The position numbers were made by a program, and so were the translations under genes. A stretch of 64,000 nt of DNA from contig CAIVDV010000048.1 of NCBI GenBank assembly GCA_903904755.1, positions 26,005-90,004 of the forward strand. The letters are read 5' to 3'. A model generated the notes under the pieces. That model did not search any database, was not told the DNA's origin, and saw only the letters and a program-made list of their open reading frames with translations. Source of the DNA: an uncultured Acidobacteriaceae bacterium. GTDB taxonomy: Bacteria > Acidobacteriota > Terriglobia > Terriglobales > Acidobacteriaceae. Position 1 is the first letter of the stretch, and each line of letters begins with the position of its first letter. Below, piece after piece: positions 52,742 to 61,316 of this stretch.

Positions 52742-53698
52742 TCACCGATACCCAATCGCCTCCCCGGCAACAGGATCCAGCGCATACCCCAGCCGCTTCC
52801 ACTCCTCGTACCCGCCCCGCAGCGGCCGCACCCGGCTCACTCCAATCTTCGCCAGATCCATCGCCGTCTTCGCCGCCGTCGCCTCGCTCGGGCACGTGCA
52901 GAACAGCACAATCTCCCTGTCGATGGGAATCTGGCCCGCCTGCAACTTCAGCTTCTCCGGCGCAACATGATGCGCCCCCGGAAGCGTGAACGGGTCGTTC
53001 ACCAGCTCCAGCGGATGCCGCAAATCCACGATATACACTTCTTCGCCTGCATCCATCATCGCCTTCAGGTCAACCGGCTCCAGCCTGGCCTTGCCCAGCT
53101 TCCGCAAAAAGCTCTGCCGCCTCCATATCCGGCTCGCCAAAAATCCCAGCACGCCCAGCACCAGCAGCGCCCCGGCAAACCGCCCAGCCGTATCCAGCAA
53201 ACTCGGGTCCCGCTCCAGCGCATCCCCAAACAGCCGCCCGCCCAGCAGCAGGCTTCCCACCCAGATTGTTGCGCCCACCGCATCAAACGCCAGGAACCGC
53301 CCAATCGGCATCCCCGTCTGCCCGGCCACCGGCGGAGCCACCACGCTCAGCCCCGGCACAAACTTGGCAAACAGCAGCGTATACGCGCCCCGCTTCCCAA
53401 ACGACTCATGCGTCCGCCGCACGCACACCGTCGACTCCAGCGAAAACTTGCAGATGATCCGCAGCACCACGTGCCCAAACCGCCGCCCAAAGTAGAACCA
53501 GCTCACATCGGCCACCAGGCACGCCGCCACGCCTGCCAGCAGGGCCAGCCCAAAGCTCATGTGCTCGGTCGCCGACAGCGCCCCCGCCGCCAGCAACACC
53601 GGCGTCGCCGGCAACGGCAACCCCAGCTGCTCCAGCAAAACCCACCCGAAAATCAGCAGGTACCCGTATGTAAGAAGAATTCCGTATGGCAACGACAT
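52742..53698 (-). CDS. DedA family membrane protein fused to a rhodanese domain
   Basis: A 318-residue fusion. Residues 1-195 are a DedA/SNARE-associated membrane protein: FGWVLLEQLGLPLPATPVLLAAGAL, FYFGRRFGHVV and FAKFVPGLSVVAPPVAGQTGM are its signatures. DedA proteins flip or translocate polyprenyl and glycerophospholipids. Residues 205-312 are a rhodanese domain (IVDLRHPLEL, then the active-site loop FCTCPSEATAAK with Cys267, and VRPLRGGYEEWKRLGY) facing the cytoplasm. The combination occurs in other bacteria but its function is not established; a thiol-based sensor or sulfurtransferase role is inferred. Confidence 0.92.
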   Translation of the reverse strand: MSLPYGILLTYGYLLIFGWVLLEQLGLPLPATPVLLAAGALSATEHMSFGLALLAGVAACLVADVSWFYFGRRFGHVVLRIICKFSLESTVCVRRTHESFGKRGAYTLLFAKFVPGLSVVAPPVAGQTGMPIGRFLAFDAVGATIWVGSLLLGGRLFGDALERDPSLLDTAGRFAGALLVLGVLGFLASRIWRRQSFLRKLGKARLEPVDLKAMMDAGEEVYIVDLRHPLELVNDPFTLPGAHHVAPEKLKLQAGQIPIDREIVLFCTCPSEATAAKTAMDLAKIGVSRVRPLRGGYEEWKRLGYALDPVAGEAIGYR

Positions 53699-54006
53699 CC
53701 GTACCTCTGATCACCCCAGCCAGCAGTCTTTCCCATAGGATGCCGCGACGTTGCTCCTGGGTGCGGAATTCCCTTCCTACAAAAACCAAAATTCGGGTGC
53801 CCCGGTCCCTTGCCTTTGGAGACCGGGGTTTGGCTATCACGGCCTCCACTCCAGCTGCGTGCCCCATCCATTCGGCGCACTTTGCCGAAAGGGTGGGATA
53901 GCAAATGCCAACCCCAATCGAGCGAAGCTCGATCCCCGCCATCCATCTCACAAACGCAGCAACGGCCCCGCCGCAGCGGAGCCGTCCCTGAAACCCAAAC
54001 CAGCCT
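53699..54006 (+). repeat. 308-bp gap with families A, B and the short palindrome
   Basis: No gene is seen. GGGTGCC with the A hairpin CCCCGGTC...GACCGGGG at 53800-53828, family B (CCCATCCATTCGGC...GCCGAAAGGGTGGG) at 53863-53897, and TCGAGCGAAGCTCGA at about 53917-53931. The order A, B, palindrome is the same as at 40788-40935. Confidence 0.85.
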
Positions 54007-55281
54007 CTACCGCCCGCCACGCTCCCCGCCAACAACCGCAGCGCTGGCCTGCACCGGCCCCCTGTCCCCAAAGTAGTTGTGGTCCCACAGGCTCCGGTAA
54101 AACAGCCCCGTCAGCTCTGCCGCCCTCGGGCCAAACACCGGCCGCCCTCCCTCCAGGAAGAACACCGTCACCAGGCTCCCCATCGGCGTATCGCTGTACG
54201 ATGCAAACCACCCAAACCGCGTCCCGTTGTCTGAGCACGTTCCCGTCTTGCCAAACACCGGCAGCTCGTGGAAGTTCACCCTCAGGCTCCGCGCCGTGCC
54301 GTACTCCACCGCACCCGCCATCCCGTCCTGCATCTCCGGGATATACTTCGCAATCTCCAGCTTCCGCTTCACCTTCGGCTGGAAGCTTGCGGCTTCCACC
54401 GGATTCGTCGGATGCTGCAGGTAATACAGCGTCCCCCCATTGGCAATCGCCGCCACATAGGCGCCCAGTTGCAGCGGCGTCAAACTCACGCCCTGCCCAA
54501 AGCTGCACATCCGGCCCACGCCGCCCTCGGCCGCAGGAATCTCCTGGTCCGGATACATCCCCAATTGCTCGCCCGGAATCTTCCAGCCCGCCAGCTCGCC
54601 CAGCCCAAATTGCCGCGCATAGTGCCGCACCCGCTCAAAGCCCAGCTCCCGGCCCATCTCTTCAAAAAACAGATTGTTCGAGTGCGCCAGCGCCTCCGTC
54701 AGGTTCATTCGGAATCCGCCCAAATCCACCGGCGTATCCCGCGTAATCAGCCCTTCCATCAGCGCCGCCATGCCCACCGTCAGCTTGATCGTCGAGCACG
54801 GCTCCGCTCCCGGGCTCAGCGCCAGCCTCTGGTTCACCATCGCCAGAATCCGCCCGTTCGCGGGATTAATCACCACCGCGGTCCCGTTCATATTCCCCAG
54901 CGCGTCAATCGCCGCCGCCCGCACCGCCGGGTCTTCCCCACCCGTCACGTCGCCTTCGCCCTGCATATCCACAAAGGAGTTTGCCGTAAACCGCTCGCCG
55001 TAGTAGTGATGTTTGGCGCTTCCCGCTGCCTTCACCGTGCGGCTCTTCCGCACCGGAGCCGCCCCGGCCTTCACTTGGGCTTTTGCGGCAGGCTTCGCAG
55101 CCGTCTTCGCCTCAACCCGCGCACCCGTCTTGGCTGCGTGCCCACCCTTGTGCGGCTCCACCAGCTTGGCATTGTGGCTTCGGTGCAGGTGTTGCGGAAT
55201 ATCCAGCGCCCAACCGCAGGGCGTGGCCACCATCGACGTTAACAAACCGGCAATCAGCAGGATTCTCTTCAAGAAATTCAT
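54007..55281 (-). CDS. Stand-alone penicillin-binding transpeptidase
   Basis: A 424-residue exported transpeptidase without the usual PBP dimerisation domain. Signal or anchor segment at 4-25, an Ala/Lys-rich linker at about 45-90, then the penicillin-fold domain with SxxK (Ser163-Thr-Ile-Lys166 in EPCSTIKL), SNN at 201-203 and KTGT at 345-348. The architecture resembles a truncated FtsI/PBP2 or a class D-like enzyme, and it lies downstream of ftsZ on the same strand. It may act in septal wall synthesis or as a beta-lactam-interacting protein. All three catalytic motifs are intact. Confidence 0.87.
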   Translation of the reverse strand: MNFLKRILLIAGLLTSMVATPCGWALDIPQHLHRSHNAKLVEPHKGGHAAKTGARVEAKTAAKPAAKAQVKAGAAPVRKSRTVKAAGSAKHHYYGERFTANSFVDMQGEGDVTGGEDPAVRAAAIDALGNMNGTAVVINPANGRILAMVNQRLALSPGAEPCSTIKLTVGMAALMEGLITRDTPVDLGGFRMNLTEALAHSNNLFFEEMGRELGFERVRHYARQFGLGELAGWKIPGEQLGMYPDQEIPAAEGGVGRMCSFGQGVSLTPLQLGAYVAAIANGGTLYYLQHPTNPVEAASFQPKVKRKLEIAKYIPEMQDGMAGAVEYGTARSLRVNFHELPVFGKTGTCSDNGTRFGWFASYSDTPMGSLVTVFFLEGGRPVFGPRAAELTGLFYRSLWDHNYFGDRGPVQASAAVVGGERGGR

Positions 55282-55811
55282 CCTCTTTCCAGGAAATCAC
55301 TTCTGGCCGCGGCTCTTTTTCTGTCGTCTTTCTTCTGCCGCGCACCCGTCATCAACAAACCTGTCCCTGCCCCCCTGGAACTCCAACTCAATCCGGCGCT
55401 CCAGAATTCACGAACAGAAAAGCTGGCTTTTTCTAACCATACCAGTCTTTTCGGCTGCATTTTCCAGTCAATTCAGCCAAGGTGCCGCGAATTCTTCTTC
55501 CACGCCTGCACCGGCTTCCTCACAAGTTGCCAACACTTCCGGCATCGGTGGTCGTGCCACTACCCATTACCTCGGAATCTACTCGCTGCCGGCCCCTCAC
55601 GCAACGAGAGATTGCCCACCCCGGCAACAAATTGTCCCGGAACAAGCAATCCCTCGTCACTTCCACTTCAACTGCTGCCCCGGTTGAATCTAACCCCTGG
55701 AGCATTTTAGGAGAAGGTGTAGACCGACCAGCAGAAGATTGCGTGGCCTTTCTATCAAAGAAAGACCACACCGAAGCGATGCTGCGAGACCACAGTATTT
55801 CCTGAAATGCG
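55282..55811. other. 530-bp gap between ftsZ and the transpeptidase gene
   Basis: I see no credible gene. Short reading frames here have no recognisable domain. The sequence is less GC-rich than its surroundings. It probably holds the transpeptidase promoter near 55290-55450 and the end of the ftsZ transcript near 55743-55769. Confidence 0.5.
55743..55769 (-). terminator. Terminator-like hairpin downstream of ftsZ
   Basis: GTGGCCTTTCT and AGAAAGACCAC form an 11-position stem with one mismatch and a five-base loop, 43 bp past the ftsZ stop. There is no strong T tract, so it may only stabilise the 3' end. Confidence 0.4.
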
Positions 55812-57308
55812 TTAATAGCGGTCCTGACGCAGAAAGCGCGGCAACTCCACTTCCCGCTTATCTCCCCCACCCGGCTCAGGACGTGCCGGCTGCTCGGCCA
55901 GCTCGGCAAACCGCGGCGGCGCTGGCGGCGTCGGCGGAGATTGCGGATCCTCATACGTAAACCGCGGCGTATACGCCTCCGGCGAAGGGACCTCTTCCTG
56001 AAGCTCTACCGACAGCGGCCGGTAGTTCGCCGGCGGCGGAACCGTCACATCCGGGTCCGGCGCATACCGAATCACAGGCTCTGCCGGCTCCACAACGGGA
56101 AGCGGCGCAGGCATCGCCGCAAACGGCTCCTCGTCAAACTCCGGCTCCAGCTCTTCTTCCGGCTCCTCTTCGCTCAGAAAACGCAGCGGCGCTGGCGGTG
56201 CCGGCGGGGCCTCCTGCATCCAATGCTCCGGCTCCAGCACCGGCACACTCACCACCGGCGTCGCCGCAACCTCCAGCATCTTCGCCCGCCGCTCCGGCAT
56301 CTGCTCCCGGAAGCCCGTCGCAATCACCGTGATCTTCACCTGCTCGCCCATCTTCTCGTCCAGCACCGCGCCAAAGATGATGTTCGCGTCCTCATGCGCG
56401 CTCGACTGGATCAGCGAACTCGCATCATTCACTTCCGACAGCTTCAGCGTGCTCGAACCCGTAATGTTGATCAGGATGCCCCGCGCTCCGTCAATCGCGC
56501 CCTCTTCCAGCATCGGGCTCGCCATCGCGGCGTGTGCAGCCTCAATCGCGCGGTTCGGCCCTGTCGCAATCGCCGTCCCCATCACCGCATACCCCATCCC
56601 CGCCATCGTCGTCTTCACGTCGGCAAAGTCGCGGTTGATGATGCCCGGAATCGTAATAATGTCTGAAATCCCCTGTACGCCCTGCCGCAGCACATCATCG
56701 GCAATCCTGAAGCTCTCAAAGAACCCCGCATCCCGAGCCACCGCCAGCAGCTTTTCATTGGGGATCACAATCATCGTGTCCACCGCTTCCAGCAGCTCCG
56801 CCATGCCCCGCTCCGCCTGCTGCAATCGCCGCTTGCCTTCAAACGCAAACGGCCTCGTCACCACGGCAACCGTCAAAATCCCCATCTCGCTCGCCAGCGA
56901 GGCAATCACCGGCGCAGCCCCCGTGCCAGTACCGCCGCCCAGCCCCGCCGTCACAAACACCATGTCCGCGCCTTCCAGCGCCTCAATAATCTTGTCCGAG
57001 TCTTCCAGCGCCGCACGCCGCCCGATATCCGGATTCGCGCCCGCGCCCAGCCCACTCGTCAGCCGCACTCCCAGCTGAATCTTCACGCTGGCCCGGCTCA
57101 GCTTCAGCGCCTGCACATCCGTATTCGCGGCAATAAACTCCACGCCCTCCACCCGGGCATCAATCATCCGGTTCAGCGCGTTGCCGCCGCCGCCGCCCAC
57201 GCCGATTACCTTGATCCGCGCTCCGTGCGGCACCTCATCATGAAACTGAATTCCCATGCTGTCCGGCGAAGCGGAAGTATTGGGATACTGGCTGCCTGGA
57301 TGACTCAT
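55812..57308 (-). CDS. ftsZ: Cell division protein FtsZ
   Basis: A 498-residue tubulin homologue that forms the division ring. GTP-binding motif [15 protein letters not shown] and the T7 synergy loop [12 protein letters not shown] are intact. The globular core ends near residue 330. A long variable linker of about 150 residues, rich in Pro and Glu, follows, then the conserved C-terminal peptide [12 protein letters not shown] that binds FtsA/ZipA-like partners. FtsZ is usually about 380-400 residues, so the linker is long. ATG with GGAGG ten bases upstream, 48 bp after ftsA. Confidence 0.97.
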   Translation of the reverse strand: MSHPGSQYPNTSASPDSMGIQFHDEVPHGARIKVIGVGGGGGNALNRMIDARVEGVEFIAANTDVQALKLSRASVKIQLGVRLTSGLGAGANPDIGRRAALEDSDKIIEALEGADMVFVTAGLGGGTGTGAAPVIASLASEMGILTVAVVTRPFAFEGKRRLQQAERGMAELLEAVDTMIVIPNEKLLAVARDAGFFESFRIADDVLRQGVQGISDIITIPGIINRDFADVKTTMAGMGYAVMGTAIATGPNRAIEAAHAAMASPMLEEGAIDGARGILINITGSSTLKLSEVNDASSLIQSSAHEDANIIFGAVLDEKMGEQVKITVIATGFREQMPERRAKMLEVAATPVVSVPVLEPEHWMQEAPPAPPAPLRFLSEEEPEEELEPEFDEEPFAAMPAPLPVVEPAEPVIRYAPDPDVTVPPPANYRPLSVELQEEVPSPEAYTPRFTYEDPQSPPTPPAPPRFAELAEQPARPEPGGGDKREVELPRFLRQDRY

Positions 57309-57356
57309 TGCTCTGTTGCCTCCGGAAAAATTGCTTATCTCGCTCAGTCCTGTTGC

Positions 57357-58565
57357 TTACAAACTCGCTGCCCGCAGCGCCCGCCACCATCGGCGCGGTC
57401 CCCTCGTGACTGCCGGATTATTCATCTTCCGGCGGTGCGCGTACAGCACCATCCCTACCAGAGTCGCATACGCCGGGTGGCTCAGCTCCGCCGGCATCTT
57501 CGAAAACTGCACCGGCCCGCCTACCCGCGTCGGCACGTGCAACACGCTGTCCGCCACATACTGCAGCCCCGGCAGCACTGCGCCGCCGCCCGTCATTACA
57601 CAGCCAAACCCCAGCGCTTCCAGCACCCCGCCATCCCGCAAACTCTGCCGCACCTTTTCAAACAGCTCCCACGCCCGCGGCTCCAGAATCTCCGCCACCT
57701 TGCGGTGCTTCATCACCATGTTGTACGGCGCAGGAATCTCAATCTCGTCCATCTGCGGCAACGCCGTCACCTCGGCATGCCCATAACGCAGCTTCAGCTC
57801 TTCCGCCATCCGCAGGTCAATCTGCAGCTCCCGCGCCAGCGCATATGTCAGCGAGTGCCCACCCAGCGGAATACTGTCCGTGTGCGCCACCGCTCCCTCG
57901 AAAAACACCGCAATCTCGGTCGAGTGCGCCCCAATATCCAGGATGCACACGCCCAGCTCCCGCTCATCGGCCGTCAGCGTCGACTCCGCCGCCGCAATCG
58001 CCTCAAACACCGCTTCCTTCACTTCAATCCCGGCCCGGTTCGCGCAGGTCACAATGCTCTGCATCGCGCTCCCGCTGCACGTGGACAAATGCAGATCCAC
58101 CTCCAGCTTCGCGCCCACCATCCCCACCGGGTCGTAAATCCCCTGCTGGTCGTCCAGCACAAACTGCCGCGTCAGCAGGTGCAGAATCTCGCGGTCAGGC
58201 CCCAGCGATACCGCCCGCGCCCGCTCCACCACGCCCGTCACATCGTCCTTTGAAATCTCCCGCATCCGCTGGCCAAAGCTCAGCCCCGCCGTCGTATTCA
58301 GCCCCGTGATATGCGGCCCACCCACCCCAATCAGGCACTCCCCATAGTTCACCTTGGCCTGCGCTTCCACCTTGTCGCTTACCGCTTTAATCACACGCGC
58401 CGCCGGCCCCAGCTCCGCAATCAAGCCCTTGCGCATCCCGTGCGACTCCAGCGTGGCATGTGCCCGATAACGCACCGCTCCCTCGTTGATCTCCACAGCG
58501 AGCGCGCGCGTATACGCGCTTCCCACATCGAGTGCAACTATCAGATTGGCGTCGTTCTGGCTCAT
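57357..58565 (-). CDS. ftsA: Cell division protein FtsA
   Basis: A 402-residue actin-like protein that tethers FtsZ to the membrane. The N-terminal phosphate motif IVALDVGSAYTRALAVEI, ILDIGAHSTEIAVFFEGAVAHTDSIPLGG, and VMTGGGAVLPGLQYVAD are the ATPase signatures; the SHS2/1C subdomain lies between about 85 and 165. The C-terminal region ends in a basic amphipathic segment (RGPRRWWRALRAASL), the likely membrane-targeting helix. It lies 25 bp after ftsQ and 48 bp before ftsZ. Confidence 0.95.
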   Translation of the reverse strand: MSQNDANLIVALDVGSAYTRALAVEINEGAVRYRAHATLESHGMRKGLIAELGPAARVIKAVSDKVEAQAKVNYGECLIGVGGPHITGLNTTAGLSFGQRMREISKDDVTGVVERARAVSLGPDREILHLLTRQFVLDDQQGIYDPVGMVGAKLEVDLHLSTCSGSAMQSIVTCANRAGIEVKEAVFEAIAAAESTLTADERELGVCILDIGAHSTEIAVFFEGAVAHTDSIPLGGHSLTYALARELQIDLRMAEELKLRYGHAEVTALPQMDEIEIPAPYNMVMKHRKVAEILEPRAWELFEKVRQSLRDGGVLEALGFGCVMTGGGAVLPGLQYVADSVLHVPTRVGGPVQFSKMPAELSHPAYATLVGMVLYAHRRKMNNPAVTRGPRRWWRALRAASL

Positions 58566-58590
58566 TCCCCTTCTTTCCTAGCCTCTTTCC

Positions 58591-60048
58591 CTATTGTCCC
58601 TGAATCTCGCTCGAATGTGCCGGGCTCAGCTTCACCCCGGCATGCGCCAGCGCATTTTTCTTCGCAGCAGCAGCCTTTTTCGCCTTCGCAGCCTGCTCGG
58701 CCTTGGCCGTCTTCACCGCTGGCTTGCCTTTCTTTGCAGGCTTCTTCTTCACCACTGCCTTCTTCGCCGCCGGCACCGTCTTGCCCGGCTTCGCAACCGT
58801 CTTCCCATCCGCATTTCCGCCAGCCTTCGTCACTGCGCCGGCCAACGCCTTGCCCGCACTCGCCTGGGGCTGCACGGCAGTCGCCACAGCTCCCGCCACC
58901 GGCTTGGGCTGCACAGCCGGGCTCGCCGGCGCGCTTGCCGAACCCGTCGGCGTCGGCACATTCCCACCTGCACCGCTATCGTTCGACATCACCAGCGGCA
59001 CCTCCCCCTGATACCGCAAATCCACACCCACCAGCTTCGGATACCGCTGCCGCCACTCCCCGATATGCGCCTGGTACACCTGCCACCGGCTCAGGAAATC
59101 CGCTTCGCCAAAGTGCGCCAGCACATCCGCGCCCTTCTCCGGCATCACCGCCCGCAGGTCCTCCGGGTCGGTCACATCCACCTCGCTCACCTGGTCGCTC
59201 AAGTGCTGATGGTTCTGGTCCAGCTCCGCCACAAACCGCATATACTGCGCCATCCGCGCCTTCCGCACGCTCAGCGCATCCTGCGGCTGTATCCCCGTCA
59301 CCACCGGGAACGAATAGTGGTGCCCCGCCATCATCTCCGGCGGCATCTTCAAAATCACGCCCTCGGCATCCGCCAGCTCCACCTGCTGGCCCACCCGCAC
59401 AAACGCCACCGGCGTTCGCTCCACCACCTGCACGCTCAGCCGCGCCGGCAGCAGCCGCATCACCGTCGCCTGCTTCACCCACGGAATCTCTTCCAGTTGC
59501 TCCCGCCTCTGCCGCAGGCTCACAAAAAAGATGTTCCGCCCTATGTCCTCGCCAAACACCGGCAGAACCTCGCTGCGGCTCACCTCCGTCAGCCCGCTCG
59601 TCTCAATCGCCGGGGCGTCCGGAATCCGGAAATGCGCATCGTGTATCAGGAACCGGTCCACGGCAATTCCAGCCACCGTCAGCCCCGCCCCAACCAGCAG
59701 CACCACCGCGCCCAGCCCATACCAGAACAGCTTGCCATGCCGCTTTGCCAGCGACTGCAGCGGCCGCGGCGCAGCCACCGGCCCCGCACTCGTCGTCACC
59801 GCCTGCTCCCGCACCGGCCGTCGCGGCCGCTGTACCCGTTGCCCACCGAATTCGGCCCGCACCTCAACTACCGGCTCCTCAACCTCATCCGCAAAACCAG
59901 GCAACGCCTCCTGCCGCGATGCGGCCACGGCACGCCGGCTTGCCGCAGGCGCACGCCAGCCGCCGCGTCCCGTGGCGGGTGCTGCTACCGGCTCCTGCGG
60001 ATCTTCATCCCACAGTGCCGCGCGAGTTGGATAGCTCTTTGTCGTCAC
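58591..60048 (-). CDS. ftsQ: Cell division protein FtsQ with long Ala/Lys tail
   Basis: A 485-residue bitopic divisome protein, much longer than the usual 250-290. Cytoplasmic N-terminus of about 105 residues, transmembrane helix at 108-131, POTRA domain from about 137 (FRIPDAPAIETSGLTEVS) to 212, then the FtsQ/DivIB beta domain (RLLPARLSVQVVERTPVAFV) to about 345. The last 130 residues are a periplasmic tail of Pro/Ser then almost pure Ala and Lys, like a histone H1 tail. Start: GTG at 60048 without a clear Shine-Dalgarno. It is separated from murC by an oppositely oriented cyanophycinase-like gene. Confidence 0.92.
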   Translation of the reverse strand: MTTKSYPTRAALWDEDPQEPVAAPATGRGGWRAPAASRRAVAASRQEALPGFADEVEEPVVEVRAEFGGQRVQRPRRPVREQAVTTSAGPVAAPRPLQSLAKRHGKLFWYGLGAVVLLVGAGLTVAGIAVDRFLIHDAHFRIPDAPAIETSGLTEVSRSEVLPVFGEDIGRNIFFVSLRQRREQLEEIPWVKQATVMRLLPARLSVQVVERTPVAFVRVGQQVELADAEGVILKMPPEMMAGHHYSFPVVTGIQPQDALSVRKARMAQYMRFVAELDQNHQHLSDQVSEVDVTDPEDLRAVMPEKGADVLAHFGEADFLSRWQVYQAHIGEWRQRYPKLVGVDLRYQGEVPLVMSNDSGAGGNVPTPTGSASAPASPAVQPKPVAGAVATAVQPQASAGKALAGAVTKAGGNADGKTVAKPGKTVPAAKKAVVKKKPAKKGKPAVKTAKAEQAAKAKKAAAAKKNALAHAGVKLSPAHSSEIQGQ

Positions 60049-60168
60049 GCCCGAGCAGGGTCGTGAGAGAATCGCCAGCTCTCACCATAGCTCCCCCGCC
60101 CGCTCCCGGCAAGACACAACCACTCCCCCCGAACCCCTCCGGTAACGCCCTCTCCGCCCAAACCAGAG

Positions 60169-60174
60169 TATTCT
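60169..60174 (+). promoter_or_regulatory. Putative -10 element for a leaderless start
   Basis: TATTCT ends six bases before the ATG of the cyanophycinase-like gene, with no Shine-Dalgarno between. Confidence 0.45.
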
Positions 60175-60180
60175 GGCTCC

Positions 60181-61206
60181 ATGCCGCGCCGCCTCCCGCT
60201 CCTCACGCTCGCCCTCCTCCTCTGCCTCCCGCTCATCCACGCTCAAACCACCCCCTACCAGTACATCCGCATCGGCAACCCCGCCAACCTCCCCGTCACC
60301 CCCACACCCGGCTACGCCCTCATGGGCGGCGGTACTGACCAGGACGCCGCCTTCCGCTTTCTCTGCGACCACGCCGCGGGTGGCGACTTCCTCATCCTCC
60401 GCGCCCGCGGCACCGATGCCTACAACCCCTACGTCCGCGACCTCTGCCACGTCAACTCCGTCGCCACCCTTATCCTCCCCACCCGCGCCGCCGCTCTCGA
60501 CCCCTTCCCCGCCGACGCCATCGCCCACGCTTCCGCCATCTTCATCGCCGGCGGCGACCAGGCCAACTACATCAACTTCTGGCAGGGCACCCCCGTCCAG
60601 GACGCCCTCAACGCCGCCATCGCCCGCGACATCCCTTTCGGCGGCACCAGCGCCGGCCTCGCTGTCCTCGGCGAGTACGCCTACTCGGCCCAGGGCGACC
60701 CGCCCGACGGTTCCGCCCTCGACTCCAAGCTCGCCCTCGCCGACCCCACCGGCCCCCGCATCACCCTCATCCGAGACTTCCTCCACATCCCCGCCCTCAC
60801 CGGCATCCTTACCGACTCCCACTTCAAAATGCGCAACCGCATGGGCCGCCTCCTCGTCTTCCTCGCCCACATCCAGGAACCCGACGGCAAGCCCATCCCC
60901 AACCCCACCGCCCTCCACGCCATCGCCATCGACGAACTCGGCGCACTCCTCGTCACCCCCGACGGCCAGGCCACCGCCACCGGCCAAACCAGCACATGGC
61001 TCCTCACCGCCAACAACAACTGCGGCCTCACCGAGCCTCATGGCAAGAAACCGTCGCAACTCACCTGCGGCCCCACCCCCACCATCCGCCTCAGCCCCGG
61101 CCAATCCTTCAACCTCCGCACCTGGACCGGCGACGGCACCCCCTACACCCTCTCCGTACACAACAAAACCGTCCGCTCTTCCCAGCCGGACGGCTCACTC
61201 TACTAA
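60181..61206 (+). CDS. Secreted cyanophycinase-like peptidase (family S51)
   Basis: A 341-residue serine peptidase of the S51 cyanophycinase type. Signal peptide at 1-21 (ending LIHAQ). Family motifs: FIAGGDQANYINFWQGT at 121-137, nucleophile Ser157 in GGTSAGLAVLGEYAYS, and DSHFKMRNRMGRLLVFLAH, the conserved region after the catalytic histidine. Cyanophycinases split beta-Asp-Arg dipeptides from cyanophycin; exported forms occur in heterotrophs that use external cyanophycin. It lies on the opposite strand inside the division cluster and is followed by repeat elements, which suggests insertion. Confidence 0.92.
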   Translation: MPRRLPLLTLALLLCLPLIHAQTTPYQYIRIGNPANLPVTPTPGYALMGGGTDQDAAFRFLCDHAAGGDFLILRARGTDAYNPYVRDLCHVNSVATLILPTRAAALDPFPADAIAHASAIFIAGGDQANYINFWQGTPVQDALNAAIARDIPFGGTSAGLAVLGEYAYSAQGDPPDGSALDSKLALADPTGPRITLIRDFLHIPALTGILTDSHFKMRNRMGRLLVFLAHIQEPDGKPIPNPTALHAIAIDELGALLVTPDGQATATGQTSTWLLTANNNCGLTEPHGKKPSQLTCGPTPTIRLSPGQSFNLRTWTGDGTPYTLSVHNKTVRSSQPDGSLY

Positions 61207-61230
61207 CACTTAATATTTCCAGCAATCTCA

Positions 61231-61316
61231 AGGTGCCCCCGGTCTCGATTCTGAGACCGGGGCCGCTAACTTGCTAACTTGCTATTGCGGCGAAGCCGCA
61301 GCTAACTCGCTAAGCG
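61231..61316 (+). repeat. Family A hairpin followed by family C element
   Basis: GGTGCC and CCCCGGTCTC-GATTCT-GAGACCGGGG (61237-61262) are joined directly to GCTAACTTGCTAACTTGCT, the hairpin TGCGGCGAAGCCGCA and GCTAACTCGCTAA. They fill the gap between the convergent cyanophycinase-like gene and murC. Confidence 0.88.

Noticed and set aside
55013..55687. A 224-codon plus-strand frame between ftsZ and the transpeptidase
   Set aside because: Its first half is antisense to the Ala/Lys-rich start of the transpeptidase and the rest has no protein-like features or ribosome site.
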